DNA of 64,000 nucleotides from an uncultured Paraprevotella sp. GTDB lineage: Bacteria; Bacteroidota; Bacteroidia; Bacteroidales; Bacteroidaceae. The position numbers and the translations under genes are program-made. The stretch spans positions 54,976-118,975 of the forward strand of contig URDY01000009.1 of NCBI GenBank assembly GCA_900546665.1, given 5' to 3'. This document shows positions 52,777 to 61,533 of this stretch, one piece after another (positions within the stretch are counted from its first letter, which is position 1; every line of letters begins with the position of its first letter). The notes below the pieces were generated by a model. The model made no database searches and was not told the DNA's origin. It saw only the letters and a program-made list of their open reading frames with translations.

Positions 52777-53407
52777 CCGGTTTAATGGAATAGAATTTTT
52801 CTATCTTCATGTCACGGCTATGACGGACTGTCAACGAATCCAAAGTCAATGAAAGAATCTCCAGGGTATCATTACGGGTTTCTGCACCATGCTGTCCGTT
52901 AATTTCGGTCAGAAACACAAGCTTACAATTATAAAGTCCCCATTTATTGTATTTAAAATCAGCCTGTTCGTCGATAGTCTTGACCTTGCCGTTCAAAAAC
53001 AACCTGAATCCGCCGGCAGGATCAGTTACCGATTTCCAGTTACTGACAAGCTGGTTGACATTAAGTGCTGTTTTTACGCTTTGACTGTCCGGAGTGACGA
53101 TGACGGCATAACGGTCGGTGTAGTTGGCTATTTCTCCCAGTATCAGTCCGTCTTCTCCTGTATTCTCATCCGTTTTGTTAAGTGTCAGTGAATCTCCGTT
53201 CTCAGTAATCAACTGAATACAACTCATTCCCGTTTCTTCACCCAAATGGCCATATATGGCTGAATCAGCAGGATAAGCGACGACACTGTCGTTCACTATG
53301 TTTTCATTTTCTACATAGTCTTTATTTTTGGAACCATCCTTACAGCCGACAACCGACATAAGGCCAGACATGCCTAATACAAACGAAAATAACAGACTTT
53401 TTTTCAT
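52757..53407 (-). CDS. Hypothetical lipoprotein
   Basis: 216 residues. Signal with lipobox SVVGC (Cys about 22) then a charged linker. The mature part has short strand/turn patterns (IYGHLGEETGMSCIQLITEN, GLILGEIANYTDRYAVIV, RLFLNGKVKTIDEQADFKYN). It resembles the small beta-barrel DUF4738-like lipoproteins of Bacteroidetes, an identification made from memory and not certain. Minus-strand TATATTTG at 53438-53445 could be its -7 box. Function unknown. Confidence 0.75.
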   Translation of the reverse strand: MKKSLLFSFVLGMSGLMSVVGCKDGSKNKDYVENENIVNDSVVAYPADSAIYGHLGEETGMSCIQLITENGDSLTLNKTDENTGEDGLILGEIANYTDRYAVIVTPDSQSVKTALNVNQLVSNWKSVTDPAGGFRLFLNGKVKTIDEQADFKYNKWGLYNCKLVFLTEINGQHGAETRNDTLEILSLTLDSLTVRHSRDMKIEKFYSIKPDEYGDR

Positions 53408-53572
53408 AAAAATAGGTTTAAAAGAATACTTATGTCACAAATATACTAAAATTTCAAAAAATAATCGATTCAAATGCTTTTTATTTACGCTATATATATT
53501 TTCTTCACTACTTTTGTAAAGTTTGGCATGATATTTGAAGTTGATGAAATATAAACCATTTAATTAAATTAT

Positions 53573-54250
53573 ATGTTGTATTGGATTATTTTTATTGGAG
53601 TAGCTGTAGTCAGCTGGCTTGTTCAAGCAAATTTAAAAAGTAAATTCGAGAAGTATTCCCGTATTCCCATACCTAATGGCATGACGGGTAGGGAAGTGGC
53701 TGAAAAAATGCTACGCGACAACGGCTTGTATGATGTACGCGTTATTTCTACATCCGGATCACTGACTGACCACTACAATCCGACAAACAAGACCGTAAAC
53801 CTCAGTGAGGATGTTTATGACTCTTGCAGTGTGGCAGCCGCTGCAGTGGCGGCTCATGAATGCGGACACGCAGTCCAGCATGCCCATGCTTACGCTCCTT
53901 TGAAAATGCGTAGTGCATTGGTTCCGGTAGTTTCGTTTGCCTCAAATTGGGTACAGTGGGTTATTCTGATCGGTATGTTCACCATACATGTTTATCCTGG
54001 TGTGTTATTGTTTGGTATTGCCTTGTTTGCCATGACAACACTGTTCAGCTTTATCACTCTTCCCGTCGAGATTGACGCAAGCCGCAGGGCTGTCAATTGG
54101 TTGAGTGAAGCCGGTATTACCAATTACACTACCCATTCAACTGCCGTATCAGCGCTTCGTTCAGCAGCTTATACTTATGTAGTTGCAGCTTTGGGATCAT
54201 TGGCTACATTATTATATTACGTAATGGTTTATCTTGGACGAAGAGAATAA
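53573..54250 (+). CDS. Membrane zinc metallopeptidase (YugP-like)
   Basis: 225 residues. One N-terminal and three or four further membrane helices surround the zinc motif AAHECGHAVQH (HExxH). VEIDASRRAVNWLSEAGI supplies the downstream acidic ligand region of the YugP family (PF04298). PIPNGMTGREVAEKMLRDNG near the start is typical. An integral inner-membrane peptidase of unknown substrate. It ends 5 bp before the exchanger gene and is probably co-transcribed with it. Confidence 0.93.
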   Translation: MLYWIIFIGVAVVSWLVQANLKSKFEKYSRIPIPNGMTGREVAEKMLRDNGLYDVRVISTSGSLTDHYNPTNKTVNLSEDVYDSCSVAAAAVAAHECGHAVQHAHAYAPLKMRSALVPVVSFASNWVQWVILIGMFTIHVYPGVLLFGIALFAMTTLFSFITLPVEIDASRRAVNWLSEAGITNYTTHSTAVSALRSAAYTYVVAALGSLATLLYYVMVYLGRRE

Positions 54251-54255
54251 TCACC

Positions 54256-55227
54256 ATGATGTGGCTAAGTTTATTATTATTGATAGTTGGCATTGTTCTG
54301 ATATTGTTCGGTGCTGACAAACTTACGGACGGTGCGACAGGTTTGGCGCGCCGTTTTAATGTGACAGAACTTGTTATAGGTCTGACAGTTGTAGCATTCG
54401 GAACATCGTTACCGGAGTTTGTGACCAGCTTTATGTCTACCCTGAAGGGCAGCAGTGACATTTCCATAGGTAATATCGTAGGTAGCAATATCTTCAATGC
54501 TCTGATGATCGTAGGATGTGCAGCCTGGCTTTCTCCTATTACAATAAGTAAAAGTACGATTGCCAAAGATATTCCCTTTGCGCTTTTGGCATCTTTGGTT
54601 CTGGGCGTTGTATCGGTAGACAGTCTTCTGGATAATGGCGCACCTGACATTTTGTCTCGTACAGACGGATTAGTTCTGCTTGGCTATTTTTCTGTATTCA
54701 TGGCCTATACTTATTTTATTTCGCGTAATAAGGAAGCCGCAGCAGATATGCAACAATCGGATAAGCCGCAGCAGCTGATGCCATATTGGAAGATTTTCCT
54801 TTATATTATAATTGGTCTGGCCGGTCTGGTTATTGGTGGAAATCTATTCGTAGACGGTGCATCTCAAATTGCCATTGCAATGGGCGTAAGCGAAACCATA
54901 GTTGGTCTGACACTCGTAGCTGCAGGCACTTCACTGCCAGAATTGGCCACATCCATGGTAGCTGCCAGAAAAGGAAGTTCGGCTATAGCAATCGGTAATG
55001 TCATAGGCAGCAATATTTTCAACATATTCTTTGTAATGGGAATCTGCGCCACGGTTGAACCTATGGCTGTAGGCAATATCTCTTATCTTGATTTGGGATT
55101 GATGCTGGCCAGCATGTTGTTGTTATGGGGCTTCTCCTATACCAAGCGGACGATTGAACGGTGGGAAGGCGCTTTCCTGGTTATCATCTATATTGCTTAT
55201 CTGGGATATCTGATCTATAATGTATAG
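54256..55227 (+). CDS. Calcium/sodium antiporter (YrbG/CaCA family)
   Basis: 323 residues with ten membrane helices. The two inverted alpha repeats are intact: FGTSLPEFVTSFMSTLKGSS with GNIVGSNIFNALMI, and AAGTSLPELATSMVAARKGS with GNVIGSNIFNIFF. The paired glutamates coordinate the exchanged cation. It exchanges calcium for sodium or protons across the inner membrane. Second gene after the metallopeptidase, with a perfect terminator beyond it. Confidence 0.95.
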   Translation: MMWLSLLLLIVGIVLILFGADKLTDGATGLARRFNVTELVIGLTVVAFGTSLPEFVTSFMSTLKGSSDISIGNIVGSNIFNALMIVGCAAWLSPITISKSTIAKDIPFALLASLVLGVVSVDSLLDNGAPDILSRTDGLVLLGYFSVFMAYTYFISRNKEAAADMQQSDKPQQLMPYWKIFLYIIIGLAGLVIGGNLFVDGASQIAIAMGVSETIVGLTLVAAGTSLPELATSMVAARKGSSAIAIGNVIGSNIFNIFFVMGICATVEPMAVGNISYLDLGLMLASMLLLWGFSYTKRTIERWEGAFLVIIYIAYLGYLIYNV

Positions 55228-55243
55228 AATTCAATAAATATGA

Positions 55244-55297
55244 ATTACATATAAAAAAAGTGGCAGCAATAATGCTGCCACTTTTTTTATATGTAAT
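55244..55297. terminator. Bidirectional terminator with 25-bp stem
   Basis: 55244-55268 is exactly complementary to 55273-55297; core AAAAAAAGTGGCAGCA / TGCTGCCACTTTTTTT. It serves both convergent genes. Confidence 0.95.
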
Positions 55298-55314
55298 TAT
55301 GAAATGGTAATCGA

Positions 55315-58300
55315 TTATCTAATAATGACTTTTTTACCATTAACGATATAAATACCTTTCTTTAATCCGTCAAAGCTCTTCAAGCCTTCTACTGCAAACG
55401 AAGCAACCATCTGTCCGTTGATATGGTAAATATTGGCTTTGCCGCTGCCTTGAATAAACAAGGTACCTGACTGGCTCCATACTTTCAGATCATTCTGCTT
55501 GTCATCTGTTATCATATTTACGCCATCTGTTGAGCCGTCACCGATATAATACAACTGGAAATGATCTGCCTTATACCAGCTTTCGTTGCCTTCAATACCT
55601 ATGGTCAATGAGCCATCCTCAACCTTGATGCTGTCTATCATGGCTTCCTGCATATAACGCTTGCCAAAATCATCGCCCGTTACGGTCGTTGTATGGTCAT
55701 TGGCAAAAAGAACCACACTTTCATCTTCGTCCAAGGCAATCATTGCCTTAAGCTGATAATAACCTGACCGCAATCCATTCAAATCCTGACTGATGGTCAC
55801 ACTGCCGGCATTAGTGTTGGAATAACTGTAGAACACCATTTTACCATCTGCCGGACTTACATAATAATTAAGATTGGTTACATTCTGCACAGCTGTTGTC
55901 TGACCGGTCTTACGCTGAATATCCCAACCGCTGGTCCGGCTTTCAAAAGAAGGATTGGTAATGTAAATATCAGTCATATCCAAAGGCGTTCCGCTATAAT
56001 TTCTGGCCTTCATCAACTGATTGATACTTTCCTCAAGCTGTGAACAAGAAGCCTCAATGTCACTCTTTTGCGGCTGATTGGTATAGCATTCTGCCGAACG
56101 GTTCAGCTGTTCCATGAAACTGTTGTAATCCTGCTCCGACAAGGATTCTTCCCATTCGTTCTTCAGGTTATCGGCTTCTATCAGAAGTTCTATCAGATCA
56201 TTGCTGACATTGTCTTTCGCCGTATAGCTGAAGAATGTCGTATTGACATTATTGGCACATTCAAGATAGCCGCTGAAAGCAGGAATAATCTGACCGGCGT
56301 TACCTTCGAATACTTGGGAAGACGCCTGATTTAACATTCTTTGGTTGGCAGCAGATACGAGATTGACATAAGTGGATTTTATCTCGTCTGCACAATCGTC
56401 AGGATGCTTTTGAGTACTTACAAGTACATTTTCTGCGCTAATCAGATTTTGGTTAAGATGAGAGGTCTTATATAGATAAGGAGTACCAGCTTCCAGTTTA
56501 GTATTGACACTATCCATTTTTGAAATCAGCAATCCGTTTATTTCATATATCTTACGGGCCATATCACCTTGTGGAACGTTACAATCAAAAGGCAATACAA
56601 TATAATGCCATAGCTGATTGTCTGCATCCATTTCAAATTGTGCCAGTTCTGCCGTAAAATCAGCCTGCGGACAGAAATTATATCCGCTTTGAAGCTTCAG
56701 TGACTGGCATTTGTTATTGCAAATCACATTGGTTCCTGCCACATTATGGTTGTCTGTGACATAGAACAATGCATTTGGATTAGCAGCCTTGAGATCCTTT
56801 ATCTGACCGACCACTTCTGTCAGATCATAACAAGCCACATCGGGATCTGTAGCCATATTGTTGAATTCATTTTCATTCCAATGGCCGGTAACCTTTACGG
56901 TATAATCATCTGTCTTGTTCACAACCAGATCTGCATCTGAGAGCTTGAAGAAAACGACTGTATCACAATCAGCATTCATGGTAAACTTGGCTCCTGCAGA
57001 ATACTCCCGGTTGAGAGCCAGTGCATACAAAGCGCCCTGTTCCAGTCCCGTAAAGTCAAATTCCACCTGTTTCATTTCGCCGTTGCTGAACTGAATATCA
57101 TTGACGGACCTTTTGGTTACTTCTTCAAACGTTTGATTTTCAGAATCGTATTTTGAAACCGTACATTCAATAGTAGGAATGGTCATTGTACCGGTTTCTG
57201 CATTCTCAATATCAGCCATTGCTGTAATACCGCCATTCTGGTAAACATTGACATAACTGATATCCCTTGACTGACCGTTTGATGTGATATTTTCCGTACC
57301 GGTCTCTCCGTTTGTATTGACATTCAATGATCTGAGAGTCAAGTCCGGTACCTGTTCCCGGGTATTTACATATACACTGTCCAACAGATTGCCGTTCTTA
57401 TCCAGCAGACACAAATAATATGGAACGTTCAAGCTAGGGCGGTAAGTCAGTTCCATTTGCATGGTTTCACCGCTCGGCACGACTGTTGTGATGTCTTTGG
57501 CATTGGCGCTTCCTATATTGGTTGGAAGTGTGGCATTACGCTGGAAGAACAGATAGACCCCGCTATAATCCGTTGTTCCGTTGTTGGTCAGACTGATTCT
57601 GACGGTATTCTTCATCCGGGCAAAGATTTCTGTAGTAAGGATCTCGGCATCCAGTTTAAATACTCTTGGTCTGATGGTATGTGTCATTCCTTGCTGACCG
57701 CTGAAACCGTTCATTCCGTTAGTATCATTTACCGTATAATAACCGTCACCCTGGCCACCCCAGCCGAAATTAAAATGGAAGAGGTTGTTGGTTGCATTAT
57801 AACCGTCCACAACCACAGCATGACCGCCATTGGTAGGATGTACACCGCTATATACGATCGGCCACCCTTGTGACAAATCACTATAAATCATATTCTCCCA
57901 GTTTTCCTGACTGATACCGCTCTTGTAGGTACATTTGCTGTCCATCTGGAACTGACCGCTGAAAGTATTGACCAGATTACTGATTTGCCCTGAGGTAGAA
58001 GAACCGTATGTAAGCCATGTTGAAGTACCGATTACGCTCATTAAGGTGGCTACTGCCGTATTCATGTCTTCCGGAGTACTTCCATTATAATTGTCCTGCA
58101 TCAGTTCCCACTGCAGAGGTGTACCCTTGGCTATCGTATCCGTCACGGGAGCGTCGCCATAGCCATAAGTCGGTGTGGTATAACCCGTACGCCGCGGATT
58201 TTCTTTCCGCCAGTAATACACCACTTGAGCAGCTGCCGTAGCTACACAACCGGTCAATGCACGATTACTTGTTCCCTTGATAAATGGACACAGATTGTTA

Positions 58301-58746
58301 TAGGGTGCTCCCTGACTCCAATGTGCGGTAACCAAAGGTTCTATACTCTGTTTGGCGTTAGTGGCTCTTGTCATCACCCTGGCCGGTGCATTTACGGCCT
58401 GTGCGGCCCTGATCATCTGGCTGTAACCGTCCAACCAGTCGATAAGAGCAGGAGGCAACAAGGTCACATCAAAATTTCCGCTTTCTGTATAACCTAAGAT
58501 TTCGGGCATGCAATTATCACCGGATACAATAACAAAACCCTGATTGTCACCTCGGTTAAAAATATAAAGAGGTGCATTCTCACTCTTCCCGTTTCTGGTC
58601 AGAGCGTTACTGTTCACTAATGTCGGCTGCTGTCCGTTTGCCATAAAGACTGCCGCAATAGCCTTAGCCTGTTGTAAGTCTACTGGATCCGCATACAAGC
58701 AAGTGGTAATAAGACCAGCCATCATGCTGAGATAAAGTTTTTTCAT
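55315..58746 (-). CDS. C10-family cysteine protease with sorting-type tail
   Basis: 1143 residues. A signal peptide (about 1-19) is followed by a propeptide with PLYIFNRGDNQGFVIVSGD. The C10 (streptopain/interpain-like) catalytic domain comes next: Cys near 167 in NRALTGCVATAAAQVVYYW, His in TNGGHAVVVDGY near 315, and Asn/Trp in FNFGWGGQGDGYY. About 700 residues of beta-rich modules follow, and the last 70 (IYHINGQMVASFAVEGLK, ending KKGIYIVNGKKVIIR) look like a T9SS type A sorting domain. It is probably secreted or surface bound. Substrates are unknown. Confidence 0.92.
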   Translation of the reverse strand: MKKLYLSMMAGLITTCLYADPVDLQQAKAIAAVFMANGQQPTLVNSNALTRNGKSENAPLYIFNRGDNQGFVIVSGDNCMPEILGYTESGNFDVTLLPPALIDWLDGYSQMIRAAQAVNAPARVMTRATNAKQSIEPLVTAHWSQGAPYNNLCPFIKGTSNRALTGCVATAAAQVVYYWRKENPRRTGYTTPTYGYGDAPVTDTIAKGTPLQWELMQDNYNGSTPEDMNTAVATLMSVIGTSTWLTYGSSTSGQISNLVNTFSGQFQMDSKCTYKSGISQENWENMIYSDLSQGWPIVYSGVHPTNGGHAVVVDGYNATNNLFHFNFGWGGQGDGYYTVNDTNGMNGFSGQQGMTHTIRPRVFKLDAEILTTEIFARMKNTVRISLTNNGTTDYSGVYLFFQRNATLPTNIGSANAKDITTVVPSGETMQMELTYRPSLNVPYYLCLLDKNGNLLDSVYVNTREQVPDLTLRSLNVNTNGETGTENITSNGQSRDISYVNVYQNGGITAMADIENAETGTMTIPTIECTVSKYDSENQTFEEVTKRSVNDIQFSNGEMKQVEFDFTGLEQGALYALALNREYSAGAKFTMNADCDTVVFFKLSDADLVVNKTDDYTVKVTGHWNENEFNNMATDPDVACYDLTEVVGQIKDLKAANPNALFYVTDNHNVAGTNVICNNKCQSLKLQSGYNFCPQADFTAELAQFEMDADNQLWHYIVLPFDCNVPQGDMARKIYEINGLLISKMDSVNTKLEAGTPYLYKTSHLNQNLISAENVLVSTQKHPDDCADEIKSTYVNLVSAANQRMLNQASSQVFEGNAGQIIPAFSGYLECANNVNTTFFSYTAKDNVSNDLIELLIEADNLKNEWEESLSEQDYNSFMEQLNRSAECYTNQPQKSDIEASCSQLEESINQLMKARNYSGTPLDMTDIYITNPSFESRTSGWDIQRKTGQTTAVQNVTNLNYYVSPADGKMVFYSYSNTNAGSVTISQDLNGLRSGYYQLKAMIALDEDESVVLFANDHTTTVTGDDFGKRYMQEAMIDSIKVEDGSLTIGIEGNESWYKADHFQLYYIGDGSTDGVNMITDDKQNDLKVWSQSGTLFIQGSGKANIYHINGQMVASFAVEGLKSFDGLKKGIYIVNGKKVIIR

Positions 58747-58793
58747 AAAAAATAATTGGTATTAGAATAATCCGTGATATTATTATCTGTACG

Positions 58794-58801
58794 CAAAGAT
58801 A
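58794..58801 (-). promoter_or_regulatory. -7 box of C10 protease gene
   Basis: Minus-strand TATCTTTG 47 bp before the start codon; no clear -33 box. Confidence 0.5.
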
Positions 58802-58886
58802 GGTGTTTTTTAGAAATGATTCTTATTTTTTTTATCAAAAATGGAAAATTCAATTAATAGACTATTGGATTAAATATATATTTTAT

Positions 58887-58894
58887 TACTTTTG
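58887..58894 (+). promoter_or_regulatory. -7 box of acidic-tail protein gene
   Basis: TACTTTTG; start near 58901, which excludes the TTG at 58892 and supports ATG 58919. Confidence 0.5.
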
Positions 58895-58918
58895 CCGGAA
58901 AATAAACCAAAGACATTT

Positions 58919-59698
58919 ATGCAGAAGAAAAACTATTACCTGGAATCTGTATTGGATTTAAACTCAAACAATGTTTGGGGTATTGATGCACAAGAAATTA
59001 TGGAACTCTGGCTGAAGGATATCAAGGAGGAAGGATTCAACAGCTCGGAAGAAAAAGTTTTGAATGTCATCCGCCTTGCTTATGATGTCCATCATTTCGA
59101 CCCCAAGGATGAACGTGAAATGTCAAAATACAATGTAGGTGAATATACCATATTGCCTTGCACAGACAAGCGTAAGGGTTCTGTAGCTATCCGTAAAAAG
59201 GAAATCCGTCAGATTACGGACTTGTCTTATGAAAATATTAAGCATGTGACAGCTTCCATGCTGTTGGAATTGATAGAGCGTAATTTTGGCGGCGGCTGGG
59301 ATTCCATTTCATTGGCAATTAAAGATATTATTGAATCAGCGTTTGATATCAGTACCACTACGCTTCCGGCGTCACGCATTCATGCCAAAGGCGGAACTCT
59401 GGAGAAAAAAGTAGCAGACGGTTATGAAGTGTTGGAAATCACCAAAGGAACATGGATAGAAGCTATTTTCGCCAAGAAAAAGGAGCCGCTTGAAAAGATA
59501 CATTTCAGCAGCGAGTCACAGTATGACGAAAACGGCAACAGAAAAGTCGTGGAAAATGATGATGAAAATGATGACGATAACGACAGACTGAACCGTGATG
59601 ACGAGGATGAAGACACTGACAATGACGAAACATTCTACAGAAGCTACACTCCGGAAGCAGACATCAAGAATCTCGAGAGTGAGCTGGATGAAGACTGA
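58919..59698 (+). CDS. Conserved hypothetical protein with acidic C-terminus
   Basis: 259 residues from ATG 58919. The first 190 residues look globular and mostly helical (NNVWGIDAQEIMELWLKDIK, VTASMLLELIERNFGGGWDS), with no signal peptide or membrane helix, so it is cytoplasmic. Residues about 205-245 are almost entirely Asp, Glu and Asn (DDENDDDNDRLNRDDEDEDT), a low-complexity acidic tail that might bind basic proteins, metal or mimic nucleic acid. No family recognised. A terminator follows, so it is a single-gene transcript. Confidence 0.75.
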   Translation: MQKKNYYLESVLDLNSNNVWGIDAQEIMELWLKDIKEEGFNSSEEKVLNVIRLAYDVHHFDPKDEREMSKYNVGEYTILPCTDKRKGSVAIRKKEIRQITDLSYENIKHVTASMLLELIERNFGGGWDSISLAIKDIIESAFDISTTTLPASRIHAKGGTLEKKVADGYEVLEITKGTWIEAIFAKKKEPLEKIHFSSESQYDENGNRKVVENDDENDDDNDRLNRDDEDEDTDNDETFYRSYTPEADIKNLESELDED

Positions 59699-59737
59699 TC
59701 TCAACCATAAGAGCTGATATCATGATCGGACAAAATC

Positions 59738-59772
59738 TTGCGTACAAGGCTTTGCTGCGTACGCAATTTTTT
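59738..59772 (+). terminator. Intrinsic terminator
   Basis: TTGCGTAC at 59738-59745 pairs with GTACGCAA at 59759-59766, then TTTTTTAT. Confidence 0.85.
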
Positions 59773-59823
59773 ATATGCTGATGTATCAGCAGAAAAAAGG
59801 AGGATGATAATAAACAAAACCAG

Positions 59824-61122
59824 ATGAATATACTAGATAAAGCAGAAAGGGAGCGGATTATCCGTTTGGTCAAACGCGAGGTTGTACCGGCAATCGGGTG
59901 TACAGAACCTATTTGTGTGGCTTTATGTGCAGCTCGTGCTACGGAAATTCTGAATGAAAAGCCAGAATCAATTATAGTGAAGCTCAGTGCCAATATATTG
60001 AAAAACGCCATGGGAGTAGGCATACCGGGTACCGGTATGGTCGGTTTGCCGATTGCCATAGCACTTGGCGCATTGATAGGAAAATCAGACTATCAGCTGG
60101 AGGTTCTGAAAGACGTCAAAAAGGAAGATGTAGAAGAAGGCAAAACTTTCATTGCCGAAAAAAGAATCAAGATTCAGCTGAAAGAGGATATCACGGAGAA
60201 ACTTTATGTAGAAGCACTTGTCAAGGCCTCGGATGGCCATTCGGCAACAGCAATCATAGCCGGCAGCCATACACACTTTGTCTTCTTGGCAGATGGTGAG
60301 AAAGTCCTTCTTGACGAACGCCAACCTGCCGGTGAAACAGAATCCGACGACCAATATGACTTGAACCTTCGCAAAGTGTATGATTTCTCTATGGGAACAC
60401 CATTGGAAGAGATCGAGTTTATCAGAGAAGCCCGCACCCTCAACGAAGCTGCCTCTGCACAGGCACTTAAAGGATGTTACGGACATGAATTGGGCAAGAC
60501 TCTGAGTCGACCCATGGGTCGGGGAATTCTTGGAGATACTATTTTTTCTCATATTCTTTCCAGTACATCATGTGCATGCGATGCCAGAATGGCTGGTGCC
60601 ATGATTCCTGTAATGAGTAATTCCGGAAGTGGAAACCAGGGAATCTGTGCTACAATACCTGTAGTCATCTTTGCCGAAGAAAATCACAATACCGATGAAG
60701 AACTGATCAGAGCCTTAATGCTCAGCCATCTGACAGCAATCTACATTAAACAAAGTCTGGGAGTACTTTCCGCCTTGTGCGGTTGTGTGGTAGCATCTAC
60801 CGGATCCAGTTGCGGTATTACTTATCTGATGGGAGGAGGTTACGAACAAATTTCGTTTGCGGTCAAGAATATGATAGCCAACCTTACAGGAATGATATGT
60901 GACGGAGCCAAACCAAGCTGTGCCTTGAAACTGACTTCCGGAGTTTCCACAGCAGTTCTCTCTGCCATGCTGGCCATGCAGAAAAAATGTGTCAGCAGTG
61001 TCGAAGGTATTATAGATGACGATGTAGACAAGAGCATCCACAATCTGACCAGCATCGGTGCGGAAGCCATGAATGAAACAGACAAGATGGTGCTAGATAT
61101 CATGATACACAAGAGTTGTTGA
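59824..61122 (+). CDS. cyuA: L-cysteine desulfidase / serine dehydratase alpha-like (UPF0597, CyuA type)
   Basis: 432 residues, the expected length. The conserved N-terminal cysteine is in PAIGCTEPICVAL. GVGIPGTGMVGLPIAIALGA and NSGSGNQGICATIPV are family landmarks. The C-terminal cysteines in SSCGITYLMGGGY and MICDGAKPSCALK complete the iron-sulfur ligands. Such enzymes degrade L-cysteine to pyruvate, sulfide and ammonia without PLP. A [4Fe-4S] cofactor is expected from the family. No dedicated cysteine transporter is adjacent. The name yhaM is also in use. Confidence 0.93.
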   Translation: MNILDKAERERIIRLVKREVVPAIGCTEPICVALCAARATEILNEKPESIIVKLSANILKNAMGVGIPGTGMVGLPIAIALGALIGKSDYQLEVLKDVKKEDVEEGKTFIAEKRIKIQLKEDITEKLYVEALVKASDGHSATAIIAGSHTHFVFLADGEKVLLDERQPAGETESDDQYDLNLRKVYDFSMGTPLEEIEFIREARTLNEAASAQALKGCYGHELGKTLSRPMGRGILGDTIFSHILSSTSCACDARMAGAMIPVMSNSGSGNQGICATIPVVIFAEENHNTDEELIRALMLSHLTAIYIKQSLGVLSALCGCVVASTGSSCGITYLMGGGYEQISFAVKNMIANLTGMICDGAKPSCALKLTSGVSTAVLSAMLAMQKKCVSSVEGIIDDDVDKSIHNLTSIGAEAMNETDKMVLDIMIHKSC

Positions 61123-61150
61123 TCAAGGCATCACATGTATTTTTATCCGA

Positions 61151-61205
61151 CATCCGGCCTGAAACAGACAGATACCTCACATTCCAGGCCGGATGTTCGT
61201 TTTCT
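61151..61205 (+). terminator. Terminator after cyuA
   Basis: CATCCGGCCTG at 61151-61161 pairs with CAGGCCGGATG at 61185-61195, followed by TTCGTTTT. Confidence 0.75.
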
Positions 61206-61254
61206 CTATTCAGCAAAACAGCCTTATGCTTGTTGCCAGTCTCTTTTGCTGTAT

Positions 61255-61440
61255 TTATAATTTGTGATGACGTTTCCACCTGAACGTTTTTTCATGCTTT
61301 TTCTTTTCATGAAGCTTTTTCTTATGTCCGGGAGGCACTTCTTTATGAGGAGGAGCATGATGGCCTTTTGTAACTATACATGAGCTATTGCTTAAACAAA
61401 TGCATATAAGTAATAAAAAGAATAATATTTTTTGTTTCAT
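61255..61440 (-). CDS. Tiny His/Lys-rich lipoprotein
   Basis: 61 residues from ATG 61440; an upstream start would cross the -7 box. The lipoprotein signal ends in SNSSC (Cys about 21), leaving a 40-residue mature peptide almost made of His, Lys and Pro (HHAPPHKEVPPGHKKKLHEK). The PPGHxKK motif occurs in a group of short Bacteroidetes lipoproteins that databases sometimes label quinol oxidase subunit, without evidence I know of. Histidine content suggests metal binding; charge suggests contact with lipid A or nucleic acid. Both are inference. Confidence 0.75.
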   Translation of the reverse strand: MKQKILFFLLLICICLSNSSCIVTKGHHAPPHKEVPPGHKKKLHEKKKHEKTFRWKRHHKL

Positions 61441-61460
61441 ATCGTGTAATTTGCTATTTT

Positions 61461-61468
61461 CAAAATTA
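61461..61468 (-). promoter_or_regulatory. -7 box of the small lipoprotein gene
   Basis: Minus-strand TAATTTTG; start near 61454, 14 nt before the ATG. Confidence 0.5.
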
Positions 61469-61533
61469 AGCAATATATTTCGATTTTTAGCACAATCTTC
61501 TTGTTTTTATCGATTAAACCGTAAAATCCGTCA

